From assembly GCA_033557835.1 (NCBI GenBank), contig JAWQRO010000086.1, forward strand, positions 1-59,949: 59,949 nucleotides of DNA, written 5' to 3'. The notes beneath the pieces were generated by a model, which saw only the letters and a list, made by a program, of their open reading frames with translations, ran no database searches and was not told where the DNA came from. The position numbers and the translations under genes were made by a program. Position 1 is the stretch's first letter. Each line of letters starts with the position of its first letter. Shown here one piece after another: positions 11,727 through 23,120 of the stretch. The DNA is from Helochares maculicollis (Eukaryota; Arthropoda; Insecta; Coleoptera; Hydrophilidae).

Positions 11727-12990
11727 TTGCTGCTCAATAAGTTTTACGGTTCGATAAGAAAAACACAATTTTAAGGTTTCAAATACACTTTATTATTCAG
11801 TATAGTCTACCTGAACATCAATACACGTCCGTTCCAAAGAGATTCTAATTTATGAAATTAATCCCAGAACTGAGAATCTGAAAGGGATGCAAAATACGCT
11901 TCCACATCTATTACGACCTCTCCATTTCATGAAAAAAGCTTTCCACACATGAATTTTGTTAGGTCTGGGAAAAGATGGAAGTCACTAGAGTCCAAACCTA
12001 GTAAATACGGTGGATGCTCCAACAATTCGAACTTTAATTCATGGATTTTAGCCACTGTCAAAATGCTCGTGCGACACAGTGTATTGTCCTGATAAAAAAG
12101 GATTTTTGTCTTCCACAAATCGGGTCTTTTTTTAGAAAGTTTTTTCTTTAGCTGGCCTAAAATATTATAATAATATTCAGAATTTATTGTTTTACCAATC
12201 TGCAAGTAATTTTCAAACAAAATTCCTATCTCATACCAAAAAACTGATGCTAACACCTTTTTGACCGATTTCTGGACATGAACTCGTTTTGGAGCCGAAG
12301 AACGAGATTTAACCACTGTTTGACCTTTTGTTTTGATTCAGGATCATGGAGATAGAATCAAATCTCATCCATAGTGATAATTTGACGCACAAGATCCACT
12401 TTATTTTTTTTTCAAAAACGCTCTAAATGTTGTCAAGAGAGTCGCATTCGAATGTGTTTTTGTTCCATTGTTAGCTAATGCGTCACCCATTGTGCACACA
12501 GCTTTCTAAACTCCAATACTCCAGTCAAAATATTTCTTGCAATGCTCGATGAGATGATTTGATGATTTTTCAGTACGATATCCTGTCTTTTTATACGATT
12601 TCTGATGTTGTTGGTGTTTTCGGAAGTCCTTGACGTGGATTGTCTTCAAAGGTTGTGCTACCACTTCTAAATTCAGCAACCCATATTTTTACTGTATCAA
12701 TTGAAGGCGAAGAGTCCTTCCACTCTTTCAAAATTTGTTTATAAATTTCCTCTGCCTTTAAACCTCTCAAAAATAAAAATTCTATCATTGCATATTTCTT
12801 TTTTATTTTAAAAAAATACTGTGATACATCGATGCTAAATGACTTGTAAACAAAGAATGAACTGATAGATTGAAATGAAACTTCAAATACTTGATATGAA
12901 GAGTGTACCAATAAAACAAAAACTTATGCTAGTAACAATGCCCTCTCTTAGTACCTTAGTTACCTAGTATAGCGAAATGTGCATCAATTT
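11727..12990 (-). pseudogene. degraded mariner transposase with preserved 3' terminal repeat
   Basis: The left end, GCTGCTCAATAAGTTTT (11730-11746), matches the end of the plus-strand element at 7.98 kb and marks the 3' terminus of this minus-strand copy. Reading from the right, IEFLFLRGLKAEEIYKQILK (about 12787-12730), then SIDTVKIWVAEFRSGSTTFE, form the N-terminal domain. ITMDEI followed by DPESKQ (about 12385-12340) holds the first Asp, ILFYQDNTLCRTS (about 12110-12070) the second, and HPPYLLGLDSSDFHLFPDL (about 12030-11970) the third. Frameshifts and stops separate the blocks, so it is inactive, but all three catalytic blocks are recognisable. Length is close to a complete 1.3-kb mariner. 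Confidence 0.85.
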
Positions 12991-15056
12991 GGCTAAACTT
13001 TTAAAACTTCCGCTCGTATGAACCTACAGATGTTGTGAAAAGCCCAGAAGATATAATCAGGGGGTGGATATTTAGTCTATGATGTGCAACAAGACTAACG
13101 CTAATATCGAAGATTAAATGCTATGATATTGCTGATCAAGAAAATAATATTGCTATTATATTAGCGTTGTAAAAGTATTAATATGTCTTCAAAGAATGCA
13201 AAAAATTGCAGCAATAAATGTGCTGTAGACACGAGCATTTTTATTACAATTTACTGAAAAAGACGCTACTACACATTTTGCTAAAATGAAAGTTTTATCA
13301 GAATAAGTTTTTCGAAAAAAAGTACAATTTTCAACATGAAGTTTCAGACCGCCAATCAGGATACGAGTCGGAAATAAAAGGACCACTATGCCGATTGACA
13401 AGCCAGCTTTGATAACAAATGACGAAACAAACGCACGGCAAAGTGTACATCAGTTTCAGGTTTAAAAAGAGGCAAAGAGTCCCAATTCGCCACTCCAATA
13501 GATCAATACTACGAAACAAACGAGGCTTGAAAACATGCGTCAACAGCACGTTAGTTCGACGTGCGGAGTCGTTCATCTATTTGCCCGCCATCCGTTGAAC
13601 CGCTTAACCAAAACCGACGAACACCATTTCCATCGTCCGCGTACGCCGCGCCGCATTCTGTGCTCCGTTTTCCCCTCATTCCTAATATGTACTTTACTCG
13701 CTATGTACACATTATTTACATGAAATGATAAATATTATGATATAAAAGATCAGAGATGAATTGAATGAGAAGGGTGACCTCCTTAGTTAATATTCTCAAG
13801 TATTGGTTGTTCGTCATGTGGGGTGCGTGGATTTGTTTACACAACGAAATATGTTTATTTACAGAGGGTTTTATTAAAGCATGGAGTGGTTCTGGTGGCT
13901 GGGCATAAAGTTGTGCTAACTTTTCAAAGATAGTTCGCTCCGGTTTTCAAAGAGCAATATAATTATTTTGAATGGCACAAATCATTTTATTATTGAGCTT
14001 TAGTATTCATGTCTGTTTTATTGCAATTATAGTATGTGCTTGATACAGATGAACCGAAGAAAGTATCGTTTACTTAAGCTGGTCTCACACGTGTCATGCC
14101 CGAAGATTGCTAAAAACCATAGATGTCTGATGACTTCCTGAATTTGAAGAGAAAAAGAACTGTACTTAATAATTTTTAAATTTTTGAAATTATATTGTTA
14201 TATCTTAAAAGTCTGCTGATTTATTTAAGCAACACGCTTACAAAAGAGTCTATTAACCATCATTTATGTTTCTGCCCATTATTCTAAATCTAGCAAACTT
14301 AGTGCCTTAATAAAGTAGTGTAAAAGGTTTATTATAAAAATGAAAATTTTTGCTAAGAAAATATATACACTCTGACTGCTGAATTTAATCCGAAATAAAA
14401 CCGTTTGAAGCAAAGCGCCACGCATTGATGAACATTCAACGGTTTGTCAAGTTTAAAAAAAATCTAAAAATTTTCATTCCACAATATGTCGTATTTAGTG
14501 CATGTAACGACTTGAACACATAATACACACCATGGAAAGAAAATTTGTCGTTTTCATTTTATACATGCTTTTTTACACCAAACGATTTATTTTATATAAA
14601 CAAATTTTCTATAAATGTTTGATCCCCTACTTATATAATCTCTACTACAGTCTAACTCCCTTTTCCTCATTCCTATACTAAAAGCAAAGTAAATTGTAAT
14701 TAAACTTTCCACCGTAATATAAATAACCAGCACGAGAACCTATGCAAATACAAAACCTCAAATTGAAAAGGTTTTTAATAAATCAGTTGCCCATCAGAAG
14801 TTTTCTACCCGGAAACAAGTCAAATAAATAATGAAACAAGCCCTCGCAAAACAAGAAAACCAAATCCTCCAAAATATCCCAGGCAACTCGGGCTGCTGCC
14901 TGCTGGCTGCGAACACAAATCGCCGGGAAATATAGATATAGAATTGAAACCGCAACTCAAACACAACGCATTTCCATTTCGCATCGAACTTGATATATTA
15001 TTCATCGAATACAGTCTACTTTTCTTTCTATGGATGTGTATATAAAAAAAGGTTAC

Positions 15057-15139
15057 CTGGATACGTGCCTCAGGTAATCCAATTTTCTCAGCGAGCCTCT
15101 CCCTCGCGAAGACGTCTGGGTAATGGGTGCGCTCGAATT
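15057..15139 (-). CDS. toy: toy exon: homeodomain helices 1-2 and start of helix 3
   Basis: The acceptor is TTCTTTTTTCAG|AATTCG at 15140. The donor is ATCCAG|GTAACC, with GT at 15056-15055. The exon is 83 nt and encodes residues 256-283: EFERTHYPDVFARERLAEKI then GLPEARIQ. It covers homeodomain positions 19-46. The exit intron falls between positions 46 and 47 (Q|V), a common homeobox intron site. Surrounding minus-strand reading frame extends on both sides but is intronic and unlike Pax6. Confidence 0.97.
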
Positions 15140-16129
15140 CTGAAAAAAGAACGAAATATATATTTTTATATAAGCGAGTTACTTCGATATTGCATATATA
15201 CATAGATATAGGTATAGGAATTCAATTTAAATCTCATATAAACCCCAATTTAAGGCATAGCTCCAAGATTATGTTTTATTAGGTTAGTCTAACCAGATTT
15301 TATCTCCTCCTGGTTCATGTACAGTTGCTTCTAGAGATGTACTGTTGGGTTGTAATATAAAGCTCTCAATGTTATGGGAATATGACCTTCACATCTTGAC
15401 ACACAATACTCTTAGTTCCAATAAGATAAGAACTGTTAAATGAAGATGAGATATATCAAGGTCAATGGTAATCGTTTAATTATGAATAAATTAATAGTTC
15501 TCTTTAGTTAAGCATTAAGTATCATAAGAATTGTTTTACAAAGCTTCCTGAAACTTGAGTGTATTACTGTACACTGATAAGAGATTTTTGCTCAGACCGA
15601 ACTTCATTTAATCAGATCAGACTATTGCTATTTTCGCCAAGGAAAGCAATATGAAAAATAAAGCTGGGTATTATCTTGAATAAAATCACGAATACTTTTA
15701 TTTGGGAATTAGGATTTACTGCTTAGTCGTACAAAGTCGCGAAAGTCTAGGTACAAATGACTGATTATCATAAAGTAATTTAATAGATTATTTTGTCTTG
15801 CAATTGAGTCTTAAGCTCCGAGGGAGCTGAAAGATCTATCAGAAACAATTCTAATACGTGACAAAGATCTATGGCAGTGAGCTTAAAGTATTGATGTAAT
15901 GAAAAGAACAAATGTTTGTTAAATGAGGGTAGTTTCCATCTGTTTGTGGGCTGGTAGCATTTGAAGAGTATTCTCATACGTGGTTTAATTATTGTTATGT
16001 CTACATATGTGAGATTTTGCTATGTAAGTTCGATTGTCACTATCATGCCGTTAACCATGGCTGCTCTGCAATCTGTTTGCCCAAAAGAAGAGCAGCGTTC
16101 AGTGTTCTCAAAAAAAACTGACACATTGT

Positions 16130-16865
16130 AAATTAATCATGGTTCTATCTATGATACCTTTCACAAAAGATTTTATTTCAGAAAGTACGTGCAATGTAGG
16201 TACCAAAGCAGCTCACAGAATTGTATAAACAACATGGTTTACATATTTTCCAAAACCATTTGGATCGCTATGGTAACGACCTGGACATCTTAAACAGAGT
16301 CGAAACAAAGAAACACCATTACGAACCGGAGAGTAAACGTCAGACTATGAATAAAAACATCAAAATTCGCACTGCAAGAAAATGTTCAAAACCCAAACAT
16401 CTGGAGGAAAACAAACGTTCACAGTACTTTGGAGTCACAAGGAATATTATCAGGAAATGAGCACAACAATAAATATGGCACGTTACAATGAGGTATTTAC
16501 TGACAAGTTGAAGCCGGAAATTCGAAGCATTCGCCGACAACTGCTGTCAAAATGTGTAGTGTTGTTGCACAACAATGCATGTCCAAAAGCTGCTGCCCAC
16601 GCTGTTTAACCGCTCCAGAAATTCCAGTTTAAAGCACCGTTATAGCCTTCTTTTAATTCTGATCTTGCTCCATTGGACTGTTAATTGTTTAGTTCACTCA
16701 AAGATGCATTAGGAGACCGTTGATTTGCCATAGATGAAGCAGTAAAAGAAGCGGTGCATTCCTGATTCGCAGCTCAGCCAAAAATCTTCTATTATGGCGG
16801 TTCCATGAAGCTTGTGTAACAATGGCCCAAGTATATTAAAGAGGAAGGGTACTAAATTGAACAGG
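16130..16865 (+). pseudogene. degraded mariner transposase, DETWCHHYEPE-type
   Basis: Plus-strand blocks run in order. LYKQHGLHIFQNHLDRYGND then DLDILNRVE come before HHYEPESKRQ (16317-16345). The TGDETW catalytic motif that should sit between them has been lost. NMARYNEVFTDKLKPEIRSI is followed by LLSKCVVLLHNNACPKAAAH (about 16540-16605), with Asn replacing the second catalytic Asp. Then SDLAPLDC (about 16660), LFSSLKDALGDR, DEAVKEAVHS, AAQPKIFYYGGSMKLV and QWPKYIKEEG run to about 16850. The match is strong but two of three catalytic positions are gone and several stops occur. It is antisense to toy. Confidence 0.85.
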
Positions 16866-17809
16866 AATGTACATGTACGTTCCCTATTTGTCTTACAATT
16901 AAATTTTTAGCCCCATTGCAGATAATAGTTTACTTACTCTTGTATTTAACGAGTACCTAGATGAATATTTGGCCCGATAAAGACACGATGAGCAAAACGG
17001 AAATCTTTAATGGTAAACTTATCAATAATCATTCGAGTTTGATGTCACTTTATGGCATTTGATATTGGCAATACTACATAATGATAAACATGTCATTAAT
17101 AGTAAGACCTGAGAGACGACAAATTACGTCATTGTATTACTTCACGACATAGACAAAATGTGAGTTGGTCAAAACTCATAATAACAGAAATTTAGGAAGG
17201 TTCAAGGAGCTAGAGGATAAAGATAAACCTCTTTAAAACAGTATACAAATCAGTACTAATATATATATATAGATGTGAGATGTGAAACATTGGAAATAGA
17301 GAGGAAAAGCAAACTCAATCAAAAATCAAGAAAAACAAAAGTATTAATGTTGCGAGATAGAGCATAAAAGTCGACCTAAAAATAATTCCAGTACAAGAGG
17401 AACTGCTGTCATAGTGACGACACATTTTAAGATTGGGAAAATAAAGACAAGTAAAGAGAATCTCGTACGCCAGATAGGAAAAGAAAAGGAAGGCCAGGGA
17501 AAACTTAGCATCAAGAAATATAAGAAATCCTTGAGAAGAAGAACAGAACTAGCACAGAAACCAGAAAATTCGCGAAAAACAAAAAGAAATATCATTTGCC
17601 AAATTTTGAGTTAAGAAAGAAATGAGAAAATTTTTTTTAAAGCAATAGCGATTGAATTAATTATTTGACTATTGTGAAAAAATGGTCATGCAGGTGTTGG
17701 TTTGGTTTGTAGTAGTTGCTTAAGAATAAAATTTGTTTTTTACGTTATTGGACCTTTAGAAAAACGATTTTTTCTATGGGCATCTCCCATCTTCTCTGCA
17801 GTTTACGCA

Positions 17810-18058
17810 TTAGCGAGGAACGTACACTGTGGTTTTGTATTCTACACAACTATGATCTTCAAGATATTTTACACATCTAGGTTTAGCTGAACAGTAGTTC
17901 TTAGTATGTTTATATTGTTGACATCGATGGCATTGTGGTATATTTGATTTTTCTAATGCTACTAATGCGGAAAGATAGCGGTACCGATTAATAAAATAGA
18001 TCATGTAAACAAAGGCACCTTTTTTGATTAGCAGCTTAGTGACGTTTATAGCTAACAA
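17810..18058 (-). pseudogene. non-LTR retrotransposon (Jockey-like) ORF1 zinc-knuckle fragment
   Basis: On the minus strand IPQCHRCQQYKHTKNYC forms a gag-type CCHC knuckle (C-x2-C-x4-H-x4-C). It is followed by KPRCVKYLEDHSC, where the usual PRCVKC has Tyr in place of the second Cys. This tandem knuckle with a K-x-YC/PRCVKC signature is typical of ORF1 proteins of Jockey-clade LINEs. No reverse transcriptase follows, so it is a short fragment. Alternative assignment to another LINE clade is possible. Confidence 0.6.
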
Positions 18059-18985
18059 ATTAAGTTATTATTTTATTTCATGATAATGAGAATTTTTAAG
18101 ACAATTGGCATTTGTGTGTTGCGATAGTTTTGGTAGGAATGATACTCAATTTTGATCTCAGTTTAGTATTTTGACACATTTATAAAATCATCAGAAGAAA
18201 TTTTTAACAAGTTACTGGATATTTTGAACTCTTAAGTACTAAAATAGGAAATATTGTTTCTTTATTATAGGTTTAATTGGTGTTCTTTGTATCGGTAGTA
18301 AATGAACCAGCATTGATTTGTGTGTCCATAATACTTGGAAGCGCTTAATCTTCCAATTAGTAAATTCACTGAAATATATTACGTAATTTCATTTCGTTTC
18401 TTCCAAAAGAAATAAGATATCTAAATTTTAATTTTTTTTAATACTCTTTCGAAATAATGTTTTGATATTAAAATACTTCTGACAAGAAAACGCCCATTCC
18501 TGTTCTCTTAGTATGACGTGTCAAGCAAATTCACAGGTACACAGATAACCGGAAAACAGGTAAAATTTTTCCTCTTTTATTATTAAATAGAAATAATTTG
18601 GAGCGACTCCCCTCTTGAAAAATGAACTCGTTAAATTTGATTTAGGTACTTGATTACGTTTGAAATTTCCCTTAATTATATTTTAATCAAAGTAATATGC
18701 GTCACCTTTGTGCCCAGCCCACCTCACTTTTCTGCTTCGACTTCAAGTTATAGGCAAAATTTTCCTTACTCTCTACAAATAAATCACCTGCCTGCTTCGA
18801 AATGTTTTCAATAAGAACTAAAGAGGGGCTTCATTAAAAGCAGATGTAGCTCGCAAAACACTTTTCGCATAAACTCAACCTCCCACGACCACCCCCCATT
18901 CGACCCGCTTTGACTTGGAATTACAAAAGCAAAATAATTGGAATAAAAGATGGCGTCGACGCCGTCGAAATCCAATAATTGTTAC

Positions 18986-19135
18986 CTTTTTCTAGGCTGT
19001 CGATTTGCTCATTTGTGAAAGAGGTCCTGTTCCGTTGGAGCTTCCGTTTCAATCGCAATCGCAATTGGGAGTCCTCATCACCTGATGAGTTGTGTTCGGA
19101 ATTACCATCTGATGTATTTTCATGCATCACATCGG
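18986..19135 (-). CDS. toy: toy exon: acidic/serine linker and start of homeodomain
   Basis: The acceptor is ATTCATTTTAG|CC at 19136, with a weak pyrimidine tract interrupted by A. The donor is GAAAAAG|GTAAC, with GT at 18985-18984, phase 1. The exon encodes A206 (split) to K255: DVMHENTSDGNSEHNSSGDE, then DSQLRLRLKRKL and the homeodomain N-terminal arm and helix 1 (RNRTSFTNEQIDSLEK). TSDGNSEHNSSGDEDSQ is almost identical to Drosophila Toy, which supports the orthology call. The basic LKRKLQRNR run is a nuclear-localisation candidate. In-frame reading beyond the donor continues a few codons and then drifts into intron. Confidence 0.97.
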
Positions 19136-21719
19136 CTAAAATGAATAAAAAAATATTAGATTAGCTTAAGATATGAACATAAAATATTTCAGAGCAATTA
19201 AAAATCATTTTCCATAAGATGTGTTTTAATTGTTATGTTTATCTACAAATTATAACAAAACATGTTGTGGGGTTTTCATATTCGGACTTTTCACTGCTAG
19301 TTTAGGATATTGACTTTATCGAAAAAATTAATCCAAATGCAAGAACTAATTTTAAAATTATCTTCAAGCCTCTGCTAAATCAACAATTCTTAATACATCC
19401 CGACACAGAACAAGAATCATCAGAGGCAAATCAATTCCAGAACAAGAACTGCAAAGATCAGAAAGCAGTTAGCAAACACAACAAAACAAGAAAGTCGGAA
19501 GATAATGTGTTTGAATGGTGATTAGGAACGGCGGAAAGAGGAAAACGTGCCTTTCTCCGAGCACAGGTGAAATGACTCATAAGATCTCATAACGAAATTG
19601 TATCACTAATGGAATTACCAGAAGACAAATGAGCTTGCCTGTGCAAGCACGATAATCCAAGTAGGCAGGGCAGTAAACGTGAACAGCCATAACCTCGTTT
19701 TTTCGGGTTTTTCTTATATTACATCAGTCTTCCGTCCCTTTGAAGGAACTCTCTCGCTAGTCGCTCGAACGATTCCAATTTCATTTACGTCAAGTCCCTG
19801 CGTTCTTATTTCTCCCGAATATAAGTGGTTTATTGTTTCAGCTAAATTTCGCCTGTTTTCCTCTTTTTATTTACAAATATTGATGTCGCGGACGTGGAAA
19901 TCCTTTTTCACCTCTAACTGTTCCTCTTTGGCTTGTTGAAAAAACCTACGCGCTTTCTGAAAGACGTGCACAAGAAAGAGAAGAAATATTCGGGATAGAA
20001 CTGGCGCGGGAAGAACAAAAAATAAAGCCAATTTTAGAATTGGAAAAAAGTATTGTTTTCTCCTTTTGTGCTTTTGATATAATAAATTTATTTTCCAAAG
20101 AAGGTACGCGATTTTCGAAAAAACGAAAAGTAGAAGATAATACTCCCTTTTTTCCATAGAACTCTTCTCGGATGATGAAAAGAGCGTAAAAAATTCTGAA
20201 CAAAAACTGTGATCCCGGCGCAGCTAAGGGCCATGCGTTAAACGGCAAATTGCCATTTAAATAGAAAACCACCAGAAGGCACCGCTTGCAACATTTCCCA
20301 ACATCAATAATCGGCAATTCCGTCTGCGGAATAATTTCATTGCGATCGTCGTGAAAATTGCTAAAATCTAAAATTATGTAAATTTGCGTTTCGAGATTCG
20401 TCGGCAGAAAACATAAACAGGAGGGAAAAGGGAATAGGATCAGAAGATGAAATAAAACAAGGAGAATGAAATGGCGAGGGTGGATATGAAATAGGGTGGA
20501 GTTTACGGGAGCGGAAGTAAAGAGGGATGCGAATGGGTGGTTGAAAAGGCTCGAGCTGCGGAATGACTACTGTGTGCGGGGTTCTTGTACACCAGATCCG
20601 ACGTTACTTTTTTGTTTTCAGCCTAATTTTTATTGTACTGCCTTCGCCGTATTGGAAGCACACAGTTTACCCAAACAAAGGTTTCCTTCTATATTTAAAC
20701 AGCTCGCTGTAAATAGTTGAACATCCAATATGAGTTCACCATATACAATTTTCGCCAGTAATATGAAGTTTTACTTGCTTGTATTAAAACGAATTTATCT
20801 CATAGTATTTTCAATTTAAAATCGCGTTGGTATACGAAGCTTTCGTTATCTAAGGTACTACTTTTGTAGTGTTAATTCAACAATCAACTACGATTTTTAC
20901 CATTTCATTAACTGCTTTGAAGCTGTTCTAATTTGCTTTATATTTCATACAAGATATGCTTTTAGTTGTTTTCTAATATTCTCAGTATTTTTAATTATTT
21001 CTGCAAATTTAAACATTGTATGCAGATTTTATTAGTTACTTATTATATATGAAGCCAAATGACATATAGTTGTCTTATAAAACCATTATTTTGGATAACT
21101 GCTTCGTCATGCAAAGCTTGCATGTTTTTAAAAATTCAAGATTTTGTGCTTAACAGTTGTAGCGGCATCTGTCCATTTTACGAATTTTGTTTTACATTTC
21201 TGCACATATTAATAATGGTACTTGTTTGTTTCCATTGACAATAATTGCATTAAGTCTTTAATAAAAAATTTACAACGTCTGCAATACTTTCGTAACAGTT
21301 TGGAAATAATTAACTTCTCTCATTACCTAAAACTTTTTTTGGTCTCATATTATTTGTCAAAATATTTTGGTTTAAACGTAATTCAGGATGTTTTATTTAT
21401 TGTCAATGAAACAAAACTTATTACACCTGGCAAAATACGCACTAGAACGTTCATGCTCATTGGATTTAAAATAAAAAACGAATGTTAACGGAACCTAAAA
21501 GCCGTAGTAGAGCTACGACTACTAAATTTAGCATATAAAAATATGTAGGAGTACGTAAATAGGCAGTAATTTCTTAAAAGAACTGAGTTTTGCTGAGAAA
21601 TTTTGTTTGCTTTTATATTTCAGCTTAAATTACAAGTCCCAACGTTGCAGCGCCGTCATTAAATCATTGCTTATTCGCAATTTTATCTCACCTTAAATTT
21701 AACAACTAATACAGTAGTT

Positions 21720-23120
21720 TCCAACTCTATGCCCGCTTTGGCCGTTTTAAATGTGTCCGCTAAAGAAAATTGCTCAACTAAAAGTCAACCTGTCTTCCCA
21801 ACAATCTGTTTTTACCTGATTTGTCGTACAATCTAAAGATTCCACTGCAGCTTCTCTGCTTTGACATGATCACAAAGAAGAGAACGCTTTTCCAAGATGG
21901 TGAATTGTTAAAAGGAACATTTCTGACTGGCGTCAATTCCATATTTAAGAGATTTTGTCAACAATACAAAGCTTACAGTTTTCCGAATATACCATCACAA
22001 GAAGAAGACATGTCATCTTAAAGGTCATATAAACTCAATTAAGGAATGATTTTAAAATGTGTGAGTACTTCTCACTACAGTTTGACGAGTCTACAGATAT
22101 CACAGTAACAGCACAGTTAGAAGCTATGGTGAAAATGGTATCTAGTAACTTTACTGTAAAAGAAGATCTACTGAAATTATTACTCATGAAAGCACATAAC
22201 AGGTGAGGATATCTACAACATATGTTTAACATCGATAAAATCGATAAATATGCCATTTCACAATCATTCTGCAATAGCGACAGATGGAGCACCAGCAGTA
22301 GTCAATGAGTTTATTGCTCTCTGTAAGAAAGGTAAATCATTTTCAAAATTCCTTTCGTATAACTGCGTGATCCACCAAGAAGTTTTGCGTGGTAGAATAC
22401 TACCTTTTGAGCATGTAATTAAAATACTTAAGAAAATTGTTCACTTGTCTCAATAATTTGTCAAATCACTTAAAAAATACACAATAATCTAAATTTCACT
22501 GATACAAATTTTGAGTTAATGGGTTCTTGTTGGCTGGTGAATTTGGGTTTCCTCACAGATGTAATGGAGAAATTCAATAATTTAAACTTGGAGATGCAGG
22601 GCAAATGTTTACATATAGCTTCAATGTTATGTTCTGTAAACTCATTTAAAGCCAAACTGAATTTGTGGATATCACATCTGCAGATGAAGTCGCTTGTACA
22701 TTTCTCAAATATGAAAAAATATGATAGGCAACATTGAAATTGACTTGTCATCATTTGTTGTCAACCTACAGTATCTTTAAAATCAGTTTGAAAAGCGATT
22801 TCAATAGTCCATCACCATCGAGCCAATGATCACCTTTTCTGTAAATCATTTTAATTTCCTAGTTACTGTAACAAATGTTCTGCACTCTTTGCAGAACTTG
22901 TTCAAGTAAAAGAAGACGAATTTTGGATCTTCAGAACGCCATTATCCTACTACACAATATATCAAATGAGAACTTCTGGAATATAGTTGAATAGATTTCC
23001 ATTATTGAAAAGAGCATCATATCAAATAAAATTGTTTTTCAGTTCCACTTATTGGCATGAGTCATTGTTTTCGACAATGTATATTATTAAATAAAAATAT
23101 AACGTTATACTCTCCTAATT
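21720..23120 (+). pseudogene. degraded hAT transposase (ZBED5/FAM200-like)
   Basis: The plus-strand blocks follow the order of hAT transposases of the ZBED5/FAM200 group. First comes a segment at 21813-22020 (LLCFDMITKKRTLFQDGELL and LKGTFLTGV). Then YFSLQFDESTDITVTAQL (about 22065-22120) holds the FDESTD catalytic block. TDGAPAVVNEFIALCKKG, SYNCVIHQEVL and HVIKILKKIVH follow (22270-22450), then NLEMQGKCLHIASMLCS and FKAKLNLWISHLQM (22580-22690). It ends with EFWIFRTPLS and FSSTYWHESLFSTMYIIK (about 22918-23090), the C-terminal dimerisation block. Frameshifts and stops separate almost every block, so this is an old inactive copy. Terminal repeats and an 8-bp duplication were not located. Confidence 0.85.

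Larger units (their letters stand above)
8980..15056 (-). other. toy intron, about 6.1 kb
   Basis: It contains a (TA)n run at 9201-9249, two minus-strand mariner remnants (10.65-11.45 and 11.73-13.0 kb) and a GC-richer patch at about 13540-13680. No exon or RNA gene is apparent in the rest. The long minus-strand reading frame at 14820-15203 is the 15057-15139 exon plus intron sequence. Confidence 0.6.
15140..18985 (-). other. toy intron, about 3.8 kb
   Basis: It separates the homeodomain helix 1 exon from the next exon. It contains a plus-strand mariner remnant (about 16.13-16.86 kb) and a minus-strand retrotransposon ORF1 fragment (about 17.81-18.06 kb). A purine-rich stretch at about 17290-17620 gives Lys-rich reading with no family resemblance. 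Nothing else is supported. Confidence 0.6.

Noticed and set aside
14820..15203. 127-aa minus-strand frame containing the homeodomain core
   Set aside because: Only 15057-15139 is exon; clear acceptor and donor bound it and the rest is intron read-through.
17290..17620. Lys-rich open frame suggesting a coding gene
   Set aside because: Low-complexity purine-rich sequence with no recognisable domain.
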